Source of the DNA: Chelonoidis abingdonii
Lineage: Eukaryota; Chordata; Testudines; Testudinidae
Length of the DNA: 64,000 nucleotides
Assembly (NCBI RefSeq): GCF_003597395.2
Contig: NC_133778.1
Location: 9,145,524-9,209,523 of the forward strand
Direction: 5' to 3'
Positions 23,279-34,681 of the stretch are shown piece after piece. The translations under genes and the position numbers were made by a program. Position 1 is the stretch's first letter; each line of letters opens with the position of its first letter. The notes beneath the pieces are model-generated. The model saw nothing but the letters and a program-made list of their open reading frames with translations, ran no database searches and had not been told where the DNA came from.

Positions 23279-24395
23279 GGGTTGGAAACTCAGCCATGTG
23301 GGGGGAGCTGGTGCCAGTGCTATGGAGGGAGGGGTAGGGAGTGGGGAGAGCTGGGGATGGGGAGTTGGTAGCTGTGCCATGGGAAGGGGAGCGAGAGCCG
23401 GTTCCCAGGGCTGTGTGAGCGAGAGGCCCAGGATGGATAAATGGCACCCATGCATGGGAAAGGGCCTGGGGAGCTTGGCTCTGGTTCTCACCACATGTTC
23501 ACCTGACCACACGGCTCCTCCTCAGCTCCATGTCCTTTGCCTGGGCACCTTCCTGTACAGCCACACACTGGACGCCTCCTTGCCCTGATTTGTACCCAGC
23601 AGCTCCTGCTTCTGTGTATTCTCACAGTAATTACAACACTGGTAACCATATTTCACTACCCCTGCATTCAATACTAAGGTGATTTGTAACCCAACACCAG
23701 CCAAAGCTGATCACTTTGACACAGCTCTATCTGTTGAATATGTAAGCAGAGTAGGAGCAAACTGTATTTACATAAACACATCCAAGTCTTTCCCTCCCTC
23801 AAGTAGCTGTCAGGGAAGCATTCATTCAGACCCTGCTTACATTGGAATCCAGGAAAGCAGGACTGTGCCTAACTTGTCCCAAATGAGGGGCTCACCCTCA
23901 GCGGAAAGGATCTGGTTAAGCTAGGGGCTCGAATGCCAGAGCCCTGTGAAAGTAAGAGGGGTGGGGACAGGAGTTCCAGCCAGGCAGATGTGAACTATCC
24001 CCAAGAGGGCCCCTAGTCTGGTTTAACCTGTTCCTCCGCGCTGTTCAAAGAAAGAGCTAAATAGGCTTTGTTAGAAGTCTCTTGATTAGTCTAAATGGGG
24101 GATCAGAGCTAAAAGTCACTTGTGGTGGGACTGTGTTCTGCCCAGAGCTGAAATCACTTGGGGTAGGTAGGACCATGTTTCTGCCCAACCTGCTAAGGGC
24201 TAGAAATCCCTAAGAGACTGACTGACAGGGGAGCAGGTGGCTGGTTAGCAAGCAGCAGGGTGTCGAGCAGGTAGCCAGCAGGAGCCTGGACAGTGGAGAG
24301 AGCATGGTGGTTTTTACCTTCCTGCCCACTCTGAGGAAGAGATATATGTAGTGCACCTCTCGAATCTGCACTGACCATGGAGGAACATAGTCGGG
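23279..24395. other. Intergenic stretch, probably old LTR/repeat DNA, no gene supported
   Basis: Purine-rich to 23470, then mixed. Bases about 23935-24390 have the texture of a turtle LTR but no ends were found. Confidence 0.3.
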
Positions 24396-25304
24396 TGTGA
24401 TAACAGATAGCTAAGGTTACATGTCTTCTCTTCACCTGTAAAAGGGTTACACAACAGTGACCTGCAACACCTGACAAAGGACCAATCAGGAAAAGATACA
24501 TTTCAATCTCAGTGAGGGACAAGCCTGTGTGGTTTTTGGGTTTTGCTTTGTTCTCTCTGAGTCTGGAGGGGACTAACGTGCACCAGGTTTTTACCATCCT
24601 TGCTACAGTTTCTTATATTTCATAATATGAGTATTGAGTAAAAGGCGTTATAGTCTTTGAGTGTTTTTCTGAATTTGCAAACTGTGTATCTGGCTGGTAG
24701 AGTTTATTGGTGGTATTTGACTGAAAGTATTGTAAATGTATTTCGGTTGGAGAGACTTTTCTCCATTGGTCTATATAGTGGAAGGCCCGTAATATTTACC
24801 ATCTTAGATTACGAGATAGCTTTGTACGTCTTTTTCTTTTTTTATAAAGTGTTGCTTTTTATAAGACCGTTTGATTTTCCCAGTGAGGCTCAAGGATTGA
24901 GTCTGTACTTACCAGGGAAGTGGTGAGGAGACAGAGAGAAGAGAAGTGGAGGGAAAAAGGGGAATCTTGTTAGATTTCACGGAGCTGATCTGTATGCCTC
25001 TGGGTGAGGGTGGAAAGCCTGTTTAAGATTCAAGGAGTTGAAGCTCCAGTGAGTCTTCTAGGGTACACCAGGGGGGGGAAGCCTAGGGGCACTAGTGAGT
25101 GAAAGAGTTTACTTTCGCTTGTTTTAAGATCCAGGGGTCTGGCTGAGGGTCCCCAGGAAAGGTTTTGGGGAGACCAGAGTTTGTCAGTGATCAAATCGAT
25201 TGGTGCAGCTTGTACTCAAGTTACTGTGATTTAAGGCTTAAGAGATTCATCAGCTGTACCGTCATTTTGGACTCTAAGGTTCAGATTGAGAGAAGATATG
25301 ATGA
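24396..25304 (+). repeat. LTR-like block related to the LTR at 35381-36325
   Basis: It starts tgtgataacagatagctaag and follows the same order of blocks as 35381-36325: cacctgacaa(ag)aggacca, the gtatctggctggt segment and the ttttcccagtgaggc region. It ends near aggttcagattgagag..tatgatga. It is divergent, and no target duplication is visible. Confidence 0.65.
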
Positions 25305-26321
25305 CCAGGTGTTAGAGGTGGGGACTACCAGGAACTTTGGTTGGACTAAGAAACCTGGAAGCAAAGACATGACCCAGCATACCTCTGGTAAGGGCGTCTT
25401 GCCCTGCTTTTATGTCTCATGGATACCGCCTAGCTGTTTTCTCAGATTACTGCTAGTGTACTTTTATTAAAGAATCTAACTCCGACTCTGTAGCTTGCGA
25501 GAGGGGAAGAATTGCTTGCTTGAGCGCACCCAGGCGGTACATGCATTTCCCCAGGTTCTGGGTGGGGTGAGCTGGTTCTGGTTACATTGTTGAAAGTGAA
25601 CCTCTAGGTATTGTAACTGCCCTTTCTGCTGCCATTCACTGGGCAGAAGGGTTAACTGAGGAACAGAACAAGAACATGGGGGAGCAGAAACACCCCGGCT
25701 GTAACGGGCAGTTGGCCACACCCGAGTGACCAAGGTAAACTCCTAACTGTTCTATATACATGATATATAAATCTCTTGCGACTGTTCGCCCATTTCCAAA
25801 TATCACCAACTGAACCCAACGAGGTATCTCAAGCACCAACTGTACTCACCTGCCCTCATCCCACTGCTCCCCCCCCCGCATCTGAACAAGGGATCTTCTA
25901 ACTCTATCCCTTTTCCGCCTCTCTTAACTATGCTGTTGCCAGGCTCCCTACTTGCCATGGTATTGCAAATCTTGAGAGGTTCTATTTGTATTTAATATAT
26001 AGATGAGAAATGCAAATCTAGGCCTGGATGTTTCCCGCAAACAGGAGGAGAGTTGCTGTTGTTCTAATATTGGTGGGAGGCACGACTGCAATAGAGGATT
26101 TCCCAGCCATCTGTCATACCTGAAGGTATGGCGTTGGCGCTTATGCTTGTATTAAGGTGTTTGCTGTAGCGAAATTTGGAGAAATGTCTGCCGTAAACAG
26201 GGATGAAGTTTACACACGACCAAATGAAAGTGCGTGCACTTAGGAAGGAACATCGATTCCATCATACAGAAGGGAAGAGCCCTGGTCTGAAAGTGGTTCT
26301 GTATGGCTTTCAGCAAATGGG
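25305..26321. other. Likely LTR-derived DNA, no gene supported
   Basis: Around 25450-25600 an attaaagaatc signal precedes a block resembling an R-U5 region of a retroelement LTR. The rest is mixed up to the assembly gap. Confidence 0.3.
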
Positions 26322-26421
26322 NNNNNNNNNNNNNNNNNNNNNNNNNNNNNNNNNNNNNNNNNNNNNNNNNNNNNNNNNNNNNNNNNNNNNNNNNNNNNNN
26401 NNNNNNNNNNNNNNNNNNNNN
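26322..26421. other. Assembly gap (100 N)
   Basis: A run of exactly 100 N, a conventional gap length of unknown real size. The frame running across it is meaningless. Confidence 0.99.
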
Positions 26422-27859
26422 CTACTACTTTCTATATTTAATATACAATTTTTAATTATTATTAAAAGAGAAGGTAGTAATATCTGGAGGGAGAGTGAAC
26501 AGTTGTGCATCTACTCTCTATCAGTGTTATAGAGGGTGAACAATTTATGAGTTAACCGTATAAGATTTATACAGAGTAAAACAGATTATTTAGAGTTTGG
26601 ATCCCATTGGGAACTGGGTATATTGGGTGTTGAAGACAGGAGCACTTCTTAAGCGTTTTCATTTTAAGCACTGCAGAGCCTGCAGCTTTTGGGGGATGTG
26701 GTTCAGACCTGGGTCTGTTTGTAGCAGGTTAGCATGTCTGGCACAACCAGGCAGGGTAGTGAAGTCCCAAGCTGCCAGGGAAAACGGGATTCAAGGTAGT
26801 CTCAGCACATCAGGTGGCAACCCGTCACAGGAGCCATGGGGGACACAGACACGGACACTGCATGAACAGGGGCAGGGAGGGGGATGGAGTCAGAAGGTCC
26901 CATGGCAGTTGGGGGGCAGCAGTGGGGGAGGGTCAGCAGCTGGGACTGGGCAAACTGGAGCTGGGCGGTCTCAGTGGGGACTTGGCTCTTCTCTTCCCCT
27001 TCAATGACCCAGCTGTGCCCCGTCGTTGGCACAGAACAGCCCCCACGTTCCCACTCATGCTGGGGTTTTGTCTGAGCACTGGGGGAAATGCCCCAACCGC
27101 CCGGGGCTTTGTCCTGAGCTTGTGGTGACAGAGGGAAGGGTAATATGTGAGGGGCCAGGGCAGGAGTCTGTGGCCACTCTGGGTCCTGTCCAGGCGAACA
27201 GGGGCAGTGAAGTAGAGAGCAGCCCTCTGGGGAGGGGGTGGGCACCTTAACACCCCCTTCTCCATCCCATCTGGGACAGTAAAACAGCTTGTCAGGGACT
27301 GGCCAGCTCTGCCTTAGCAGCCAGGGGGAGGCTCCTGGCTCTGATGTTCATTAACTACGGGGCGAGTCACATTCTTCAGCAACATGTCGGTTTTATTTGG
27401 CGTAAAGGGAGAAACTATTTGAATCAGAGACAAGAGGGGAAAGTTGGTCACTGGGGGGTTTGACCCCATCCCCCTGCAACACCCTGACATGGAGAATGAT
27501 GCAGGGCAACAGCTTCCCTCCAAAAAAGGAGAAGTTGCTGCACTTAAAAGATGTGAGGGAAAAATCCCAACCGGAGAGGAGTTTCTGTCAGTAACTGGTA
27601 ATTACGTGGGAAAGAGCAAACCCGGAGATTTGCCCTCAGTGTTTGGTCATGAGTGAGATTTACAGGGGGAAACAATCTGATGCTCAGACCTGAGGGGAAA
27701 GTTGATCCTTTGGGGGTTTAGTTCCCCTCCCCCGCACTGGGGTAATGACTTGGGGCAACAGTTTCCCTCCAGAACAAGACGTGGCGGCAGACAGGGACTG
27801 GGGAGCCCAGAGCCACAGAGGATTTTCCATCAGTATTTGAGAATTAGACAGAACATGAC
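26422..27859. other. Intergenic stretch with degenerate internal repeats
   Basis: No gene is supported. Between 27360 and 27859 two related blocks occur (aatgatgcagggcaacagct near 27500 and aatgacttggggcaacagtt near 27745). A third relative is in the first intron of the KRAB-ZNF gene (53205). Confidence 0.4.
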
Positions 27860-28236
27860 ACAAGCCATGTCTACACGACGCCTTAAATTCGAATTAAACG
27901 GCGTTAATTCGAATTTATGGTGCACCCGTCCACACGACGCAGCCCTCTAATTCGAATTAAAGGGCTATTTAAATTGATTTTAGTACTCCTTCTAAACCAC
28001 AGGAGTAACCCTAAAATCGATTTTACTAATTCGAATTTAGTGCAGTGTGGACGGAAATCGAAGTTAATGGCCTCCAGGAGCTATCCCACAGATCACCACT
28101 GACCACTCTGGACAGCACTCAAAACTCCTATGCACTGGCCAGGTAAACAGGAAAAGACCCGTGGAGGTTTGAATCAGTTTCCTGTTTGTCCACCGTGGGG
28201 CTCTGAGCAGCAGTTAATCACGCTGCACCTTTAAAA

Positions 28237-30084
28237 ATGCAGTCTCCTGAGAATAGAAAAAGAGCTCCAGCATGGACCACAGAAGAGCTTTTGGATCTCA
28301 TTGCTATCTGGGGTGAGGATTCAGTGCTAACAGAACTCCGTTCGTCAAAACGGAATGAGAAAGTATTTGAAAGAATTTCAAAGTCTATGATTGCAAAAGG
28401 ATACAGCAGGGACTCTTTCCAATGCAGGATTAAAGTGAAAGAACTGAGACAAGCATACCAGAAAACCAGAGAGGGAAACGGGAGATCTGGAGTTGCTCCT
28501 AAAACATGCAGGTTCTATGCAGAGCTACATGCAATTTTTGGGGGCTTGGCTACCAGTCGCCCATCCTTAATCGTGGATTCAGATGACCTGATTTCAGTTT
28601 CAACTGTGGCTGAGGATTCTGCAGAGGGGGAAGATCAGGAAGAGGTACATGAGGGAGACATTGCTGATACCACACAGCTCTCAATTACCAACAGCAGCCA
28701 GGAGTTGTTTCTGACCCAAGATTTAACCTTGCAGCAGGCTAATCAAGCCACTATCACAGAAAGTGAAGCCATGGAAGGGACCAGCGGTGAGTAAATGTTT
28801 AAATCAGTCATATTTAAAAACTAGCATTTTTTAATTATCAATTTTTAAGCATGCGTTGTCATTTCTTTTTAGCCATTACAGTTACATGAAAAGTTCCTTA
28901 ACATGTCTGGGGATGCAATGAAAATCCTCCCAAGAAATCTCCATGAATTGATATTGCAGGAAATCAAAGAGCCTTTTCAGTAAATTTCGGGGCAATGCTG
29001 CCTTAGCCGGTCCTCCAATGAAAGATGCTTTGCCCCTCCAGGCATGCATGACGTAATTTGGAATCATTGCTTCACAAAGCATAGATGCATAAGCGCCAGG
29101 ACTCTGATCACAGGCATGAAACATTCGCTCTGCCTCTTCTGCTGTAACTCTCACCAGAGTTCTATCGTTCATTGTGACCTGGTTTAAATAAGTAATTAAT
29201 TTGTAATTAGGAGAGAAAACATGGCCATTATGCTCCTGTAATGCCACTCGATGTAGCTGGGTGGAGGGGACTTGTGCTGCGATGATGCTTTAGCAGGGAG
29301 GGGTGAGACAAACATAAAGACTTACCATGGCTGCTTGGAAGCAAATTTATAATGGCAGTACCGGCAAGCTGCATCTGTACTGTGCTCTGAGCCCAGGGAC
29401 AGAGTCTCCCGGTATTAAAAGATGAAAAATGTGACCTTGCAGTGAAATCACATGTCCTGTGTAAGGTGCATAGTTTTGTGCTGTGTGAGTGAGTGGAATC
29501 ATTGTTCTAAGAAATGTATCTTTTTACATACTTCTCTCTCTTACCTCCACCATACAGCTGTGCAGTGTTCTTTACTCACTACCCCATCTGCCAGGCTACC
29601 CAAGAGACAGAGGAAAAAGAGAACGAGAGACGAAATGTTTTCCGAAGTCATGGAAGTCAGCCACAGTAACACAGCTCATCATAGTGATTTGAAGGAACTG
29701 ATAGCAAAATACAAGAAAGATGCCAGTGACCGGGAGGACAGGAGAGACGCTCGAGATGAGAGGTGGCGAGAGGAAGACCGGCAGGTAGAAGAGAGGTGGC
29801 GCAAGGAAGACAGGCAGGAAGATCAGAGGTGCAGGGAGGAAGATAGGCGCTGGCGTGATGGAACGCTGGAGCTGCTGCGTGATCACACTGATATCCTCAG
29901 ACGCATGTTGATTGTTCAGGAACAGCAGCGGGGTTACAGAGTGCCACTGCAGTCCATGTTTAATCACCCTCCAAGCTCCCCAGGTTCCATATCTCCCTCA
30001 CGCAGACGTGTTAGAACGCGTGGGGGAAGGCTTCCTGCACCAGCACACTCCACCCCCATGGAGAGCCCAACCAAAAGGCTGTAA
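28237..30084 (+). CDS. Harbinger Myb/SANT-like DNA-binding protein (two exons)
   Basis: Exon 1 is 28237-28786 (donor gtgagt). Exon 2 is 29558-30084 (acceptor ccaccatacag). The join makes an Ala codon from G plus CT and keeps one frame of 358 residues. Residues about 8-105 form a Myb/SANT-like trihelix domain: WTTEELLDLIAIWGE, then ERISKSMIAKGYSRDSFQC, then KVKELRQAYQKT and CRFYAELHAIFGG. An acidic stretch follows (EDSAEGEDQEEVHEGD). Exon 2 has a basic patch KRQRKKRTRDEMF and a long charged coiled coil with repeated W/C-R-E/K-E-D-R-Q/R units (about 29740-29860). In Harbinger systems the Myb-like partner binds the transposon ends and brings the transposase into the nucleus. Host annotations often label such ORFs as ZSCAN29-like. 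Confidence 0.9.
28882..29276 (-). CDS. BEN-domain-like exon nested antisense in the Myb-gene intron
   Basis: The reverse strand is open from just after a TAA near 29292 to the stop TAA at 28882. From about residue 30 it reads VRVTAEEAERMFHAC, SPGAYASMLCEAMIPNYVMH, GPAKAALPRNLLKRLFDFL. That order (hydrophobic lead, helix with YASxLCEAxxP, loop with KAALP, final LLKRLFDFL helix) resembles a BEN domain, a DNA- and chromatin-binding fold. The frame has no ATG before residue Met at 29172. A possible upstream exon (ATG 29374, donor ATG|gtaagt at 29326, acceptor atcgcag at 29277) joins in frame to give 147 residues, but that intron would be only 49 nt, shorter than normal for vertebrates. The BEN assignment is by eye. 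Confidence 0.6.
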
Positions 30085-30473
30085 TGAAGCTGAAATGTAT
30101 TTCATGGGCTTTTCCTTACCTGTGATCCTCCTCCCAAAGCACAGCTTTCAGGGATACCTAGATAAATCTGTGCCTCTGAATATAGTTCCTTTCTAATCAG
30201 ACATACATCCAAAGGGGGGAGGGTGCTTTTATTACAGGGAATGATCCTTTAAAAATGAACGCATGTTTTTAAAGCAATAACAAATGAGTTTTAATAAAGA
30301 TTAAATGATTTTTAAAACATACTGGCTTTCTTTCCTTCAGCCACATGTAATGAAAGGGTGGGGGGTTGATTTTGAAAGTCCTGCAGCAAGCTGTAAGTAA
30401 AGGGGGACGGTGGGTTGCTTACAGGGAGTCAATAGAGGCGGGAGTGTTCATCAAGGGCAAAGAAGCACTGCAA

Positions 30474-31862
30474 TCACACCATACCCTGGCCCGCGACAAA
30501 ACACATTTTCAGGGCTTCTCTGATGCGCACCGCCTCCTGGTGTGCTCTTCTAATCGCCCTGGTGTCTGGCTGCTCGTAGTCAGCGGCCAGGCGATTAGCC
30601 TCAGCCTCCCACCCCGCCATAAAGGTATCCCCCTTACTCTCACAGAGATTGTGGAGCACACAGCAAGCAGCAATAGCTACGGGGACATTCTTTGGGCTGA
30701 GGTCTGAGCGAGTGAGTAATGATCGAAAGCGCCCCTTTAAACGCCCAAATGCACACTCTACCACCATCCTGCACTTGCTCAGCCTGTAGTTGAACAGCTC
30801 CTGAGCACTGTCCAGGCTGCCTGTGTATGGCTTCATGAGCCACGGCATCAAGGGGTAGGCTGGGTCACCCAGGATAACGACAGGCATCTCAACATCGCCC
30901 ACTGTTATTTTCTGGTCTGGGAAGTAATTTCCTTGATGCAGTCGTTTAAAGAGAGTACTGTTTCTGAAGACGCGCGCGTCATGAACCCTTCCTGGCCATC
31001 CCACGTGGATGCTGGTGAAACGTCCCTTGTGATCCACCAGTGCTTGCAGCACCATGGAAAAGTACCCCTTGCGGTTCACGTACTCGGCGCCCTGGTGCTC
31101 TGGGGCCAAGATAGGGATATGGGTTCCATCTATGGCCCCTCCACAGTTAGGGAATCCCATTGCAGCAAAGCCATCCACTATGACCTGCACGTTTCCCAGA
31201 GTCACAAACTTTCGTAGCAGCAGCCTAACGATTGCTTTGGCTACTTGCATCACAGCAGCCCCCACGGTAGATTTTCCCACTCCAAATTGATTCGCGACTG
31301 ACCGGTAGCTGTCTGGAGTTGCAAGCTTCCAGAGGGCTATTGCCACTCGCTTCTCCACAGTGAGAGCTGCTCTCATGTCAGTATTATGGCGTTTCAGGGC
31401 AGGGGAAAGCAAGTCACAAAGTTCAAAGAAAGTGCTCTTACGCATGCGAAAGTTATGCAGCCACTGGGAATCGTCCCACACCTGCAAAACTATGCGGTCC
31501 CACCAGTCTGTGCTTGTTTCCCGTGCCCAAAATCGGCGTTCAATGGGCAGAAGCTGACCCATTACCAGCAGTAGCTCCAAAATGCTGGGTCCTGCGGTTA
31601 GGGAGAGATCACTCTCTATGTCGTCATCATCACCATCATTAACATCGCTCCTGTCGGTGCGCAGCTGCCTCCTCAAACTCCAAGTCCTCCTCCTGTCCCT
31701 CCTCCTCCACCTCCTCCTCCCCCTCTCCTCCTGAATTTTCAGGTCATGGCTCAGCATAGACAGCACGAGAGTGCGCGAGCTGTTTAAAACTTGCACGATT
31801 GCATTACTGGTCTCATCAGGGTCCATGGTCTCAGCAGGGTCCATGGTCTCAGCAGGGTCCAT
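30474..31862 (-). CDS. Harbinger transposase (HARBI1-type, DDE nuclease)
   Basis: The frame is open upstream to 32099, but the first ATG with sensible context is at 31862, giving 462 residues. The N-terminus repeats MDPAET/MDPAET/MDPDET, then has a basic run (RRRWRRRDRRR) and an acidic run (NDGDDDDIESD). A WARETSTDWW block leads into a helix-turn-helix (SVANQFGVGKSTV). The catalytic triad is seen as Asp in CGGAIDGTH (residue 245), Asp in GRVHDARVF (295) and Glu in RMVVECAFGRLKGRF (369). The C-terminal AIAACCVLHNLCE is typical. The enzyme cuts and pastes the element, normally with the Myb-like partner encoded on the opposite strand. No stop or frameshift is seen, so it may be active or recently active. 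Confidence 0.95.
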   Translation of the reverse strand: MDPAETMDPAETMDPDETSNAIVQVLNSSRTLVLSMLSHDLKIQEERGRRRWRRRDRRRTWSLRRQLRTDRSDVNDGDDDDIESDLSLTAGPSILELLLVMGQLLPIERRFWARETSTDWWDRIVLQVWDDSQWLHNFRMRKSTFFELCDLLSPALKRHNTDMRAALTVEKRVAIALWKLATPDSYRSVANQFGVGKSTVGAAVMQVAKAIVRLLLRKFVTLGNVQVIVDGFAAMGFPNCGGAIDGTHIPILAPEHQGAEYVNRKGYFSMVLQALVDHKGRFTSIHVGWPGRVHDARVFRNSTLFKRLHQGNYFPDQKITVGDVEMPVVILGDPAYPLMPWLMKPYTGSLDSAQELFNYRLSKCRMVVECAFGRLKGRFRSLLTRSDLSPKNVPVAIAACCVLHNLCESKGDTFMAGWEAEANRLAADYEQPDTRAIRRAHQEAVRIREALKMCFVAGQGMV

Positions 31863-32212
31863 GCTTGCTGTGCTATGGCGTTTGCTCTCTTCACCCAGGA
31901 AAAACGGCGCGGAATGGTTGGCTGCTGCTTTCACAAAGGGGGGGGTGAGGCTGTACCCAGCAGCACCCGGGACAATGTTTTTGGTCCCAGCAGGCACTGG
32001 GCTGAAAACCAGGAAGTGGGAACTATGGGATAGCTGTGTCACAGCTACCCACAGTGCACCGCTCCTGAAATCGACGCAAGACGTGGGCCATGGACGCACA
32101 AATTCGATTTAAGATTCTTGGTGTGGACGCTCTAAATCGATTTTATAAATTCGGTTTTATAAAATCGATTTAGATAACTTCGATTTACTTCTGCCGTGTA
32201 GACAAGGCCACA

Positions 32213-34467
32213 ATCTGAGGAGCTTTTATATCAGTCGCCAGTAACAAGACAGACGGGGCCGAGCTGAAGGGTGTTTTACATCTAATTTGGGCATTCAATG
32301 GGAAATGGGGGAAATCTGGGGGGGCCTGGGGCAGGACAGTTTCATTTGGGGATATTTGAGAGTTAGGGGAAATGGGGCAGAACCTGGAGGGAGGTGATAG
32401 ATAAATATTCAACAATTTGTGAGCAAAGGGAAATCTGAGGGGACTTTAATCACCATATTTGATAATTAGAGACAAAAGGGGCAAAACTGGAGATATCTTT
32501 ATTGTCAGTATTTGTGACACAACCTGAGGTGATTTTATTTTCAAATGTGCGAATGAAAAAAAAATGGCAAAAAGTCTAGGTGACGACTCATGTCCAGTAA
32601 TTTATAAACTGGCCCTTCCTGAAGCTGATCCAAAGAGGGGAGAATAACTGGGGGGCTGAGCCCCATTATGCGTCTCTTGGGGCACACGCGAAGCCTGACA
32701 AGATCCTGGAGCTTTTCCATCCTGAAAAAAAGAACCGTTCTGTCGTTTGTCTGTTTCTCTCCAGCAGCCTCCAGGCAGTGAAGCCTGGTCTTCTCTGCTG
32801 CTTCTGGGGCTGGTTGGAGATCCCCACATATATCAGAAGATTTCTCATTTGAGATGGAGGGGTTGAAACTGGAACAAGCAGATATTTTCTCCCAGGTGTT
32901 TTGCAGTTGAATAAGCAGAAATAAAATCTGTTTGAACTGACAGAATGAAACTAACTTCCCCTCTCAGTCATGTCATGTAAGGCCACCATTTAAGAGTAGG
33001 TAGGCACCTACAGATGCAGGTAGATGCCTCGTGGGAGTTTCAAAATGTCTAAATGACTAACAACCATTAATTGTATCTGTATCAACAGGCACCTATAACT
33101 GAGGGACTTTAGTGCTGTAGGAACCCTGGCAGTGCTCAGCAGAACTGTGTCTGTCCCTTCCTCAGTTTCCCTTTGTTGGTTTAGGGATGGAACCTAGCTC
33201 TGTCAGTCTTTATCTGTTGCTCCAGTCCTCCAGCTGACTTAGTCTCTTCACTTTTGGGTCTGAGAGGAGTATGACCCCGCCCAAAGTGCTGCCGGCCCCT
33301 TTAGGGGGGCCTTTGTCCCAGGGATTTAGGCCTTTGTCTCAAGGTCTCTCCTGCCCCCTTTTCCATTGCTCCCCCCGGTACAGGTTTCTTGCCTTCTTAC
33401 TTCAGCAGAGTAGAAATAAAGTAAGTTACAGCAAGAACACAAAGACAAAGTCCACTGTTCCCATTCCCTCTCGGTCAGGGTTCTCAGCATTCTCTACCCA
33501 TATCTATCCCGGGGTGGTAGGGGGATCCAGGGCCACCCTCTCCTGTGGTCCCCAGCCCGGGGAGCCTGAGTGATGCAGTCAGGGACTGGGTTTAAATCAC
33601 CTCCTGCTTCCTGCCTCAAAGCCTTGTGGGTACCTCCTACCTGGGACCTTTTCTGATCCCTTCTGGCAGAGACCTGCTTTCTGTGGGCAGCTCCCTCCAG
33701 GCCTCCTCTTCCCTGGGTCTCCCTGTAGCTTCCCCTGGGCTGATCCTGGCCAGAGCTGAGACCTCGGTGAGGGCAGCAGCTTCATGATGTTCACACAGCT
33801 CCGAGCCTTTCTGCAGGTGCATGAACAATAAGGGGACACATTCCCTGGGGTAGTGAGATCTAAGGCTCCCAAGGCCCTTTGTGCAGTCACCTTCCAGCCC
33901 GGCCCAGCACCTTCCCCTAGGTCTCTCTCATCACCTAGAGCCTCCAGCTCAGGGGTTGGTGTCAACAGCACCTGGGGCTGCCCTAGGGGGCTAGTTCCAG
34001 TCACAGGAACCCTCCTCCCCAGCAGGCTGGGCACAGAAGGGGCTTTAATGAAGGCCTTTCCTTGGCACAAACCACACCGGGGAGAGCAGCAGCTGCTCAG
34101 CCCAGGATCATAGATCACAATGGAGGCAGCAGTGTCTTGTAACTGGCTTCATCACTAACTCAGACCCAGGGCCTGCAGGGTTTCTAATTCCTGTTCTCTA
34201 GTCTCCCTACGCTTCATAATCTTACAGGGCAGTGGGTGCTTCACCTCCGTCCAGAGCTCTGTCAATAGCAATAACAGTGCAGGGTGCTGGGGAGGTTGAG
34301 AGTCTGTGGCCTGGAGCCTTGGTCTGGCTCTCTTCCTGGCCCTCTTCCTGGCCACTGTCCCAGGCTAGGGAGAGTCACAGGCACAGTTTGGTCCACACTG
34401 ACCACTGCACGGCCTAGCAGGAGCTGCACGGCTGGGTGACTAACACTAGTGCAATAAAAACAGCAGT
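32213..34467. other. Intergenic stretch, no gene supported
   Basis: The sequence continues the purine-rich degenerate DNA left of the transposon (32220-32560). It then runs into mixed sequence with gene-like but domainless open frames (33271-34118, both strands). These are probably old LTR or repeat DNA. Confidence 0.4.
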
Positions 34468-34681
34468 GTAGCGGGGGTAGCATGGGCGGTGGCTCAAGCT
34501 AGCTGCCCAAGTACGTAGCCAGGGGGTCCAGGCGGGTTTGTTCTCAGGGAGGTAACCCGAGCTGCTGCCTGGGTTACCCCAGCTACACCGCTAGTTTTAG
34601 TGAACTAGTTCGAGTAGAGCTATCCTGTGTCCGTTTACACCTACGGCAAAGCTCGCTCCCACCTGCAGTGCAGACCTACCC
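34468..34681. repeat. Short interspersed DNA element (MITE-like)
   Basis: It is palindromic in layout: ggtagcatgggcggtggctc...agctagctgcc at the left and taacccgagctgctgcc...ttaccccagctacacc at the right, ending gcagtgcagacctaccc. It directly abuts the outer LTR. Confidence 0.5.

Larger units (their letters stand above)
27863..32209. mobile_element. Apparently intact Harbinger transposon with three coding units
   Basis: The ends form terminal inverted repeats: agccatgtctacacg at the left, and ggccttgtctacacg when the right end is read in reverse. The bases aca flank both sides (27860-27862, 32210-32212); this fits a 3-bp target duplication, although Harbingers usually prefer TWA. Subterminal aattcgaatt and atcgattt palindromes are frequent. 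Inside are a two-exon Myb/SANT-like gene (+, 28237-30084), a BEN-like coding exon (-, 28882-29276) within its intron, and a transposase (-, 31862-30474). The Myb and transposase genes are tail to tail, 389 bp apart. An aataaa signal lies on each strand in that gap (+ 30293-30298; - 30233-30228). All frames are open, so the copy is young. Confidence 0.9.

Noticed and set aside
26203..26532. Open frame spanning the 100-N gap
   Set aside because: The translation passes through unknown bases and has no coding signal on either side.
31863..32099. Upstream extension of the Harbinger transposase by 79 codons
   Set aside because: It starts at a non-ATG codon, runs into the terminal-repeat region and lacks family similarity; the ATG at 31862 is preferred.
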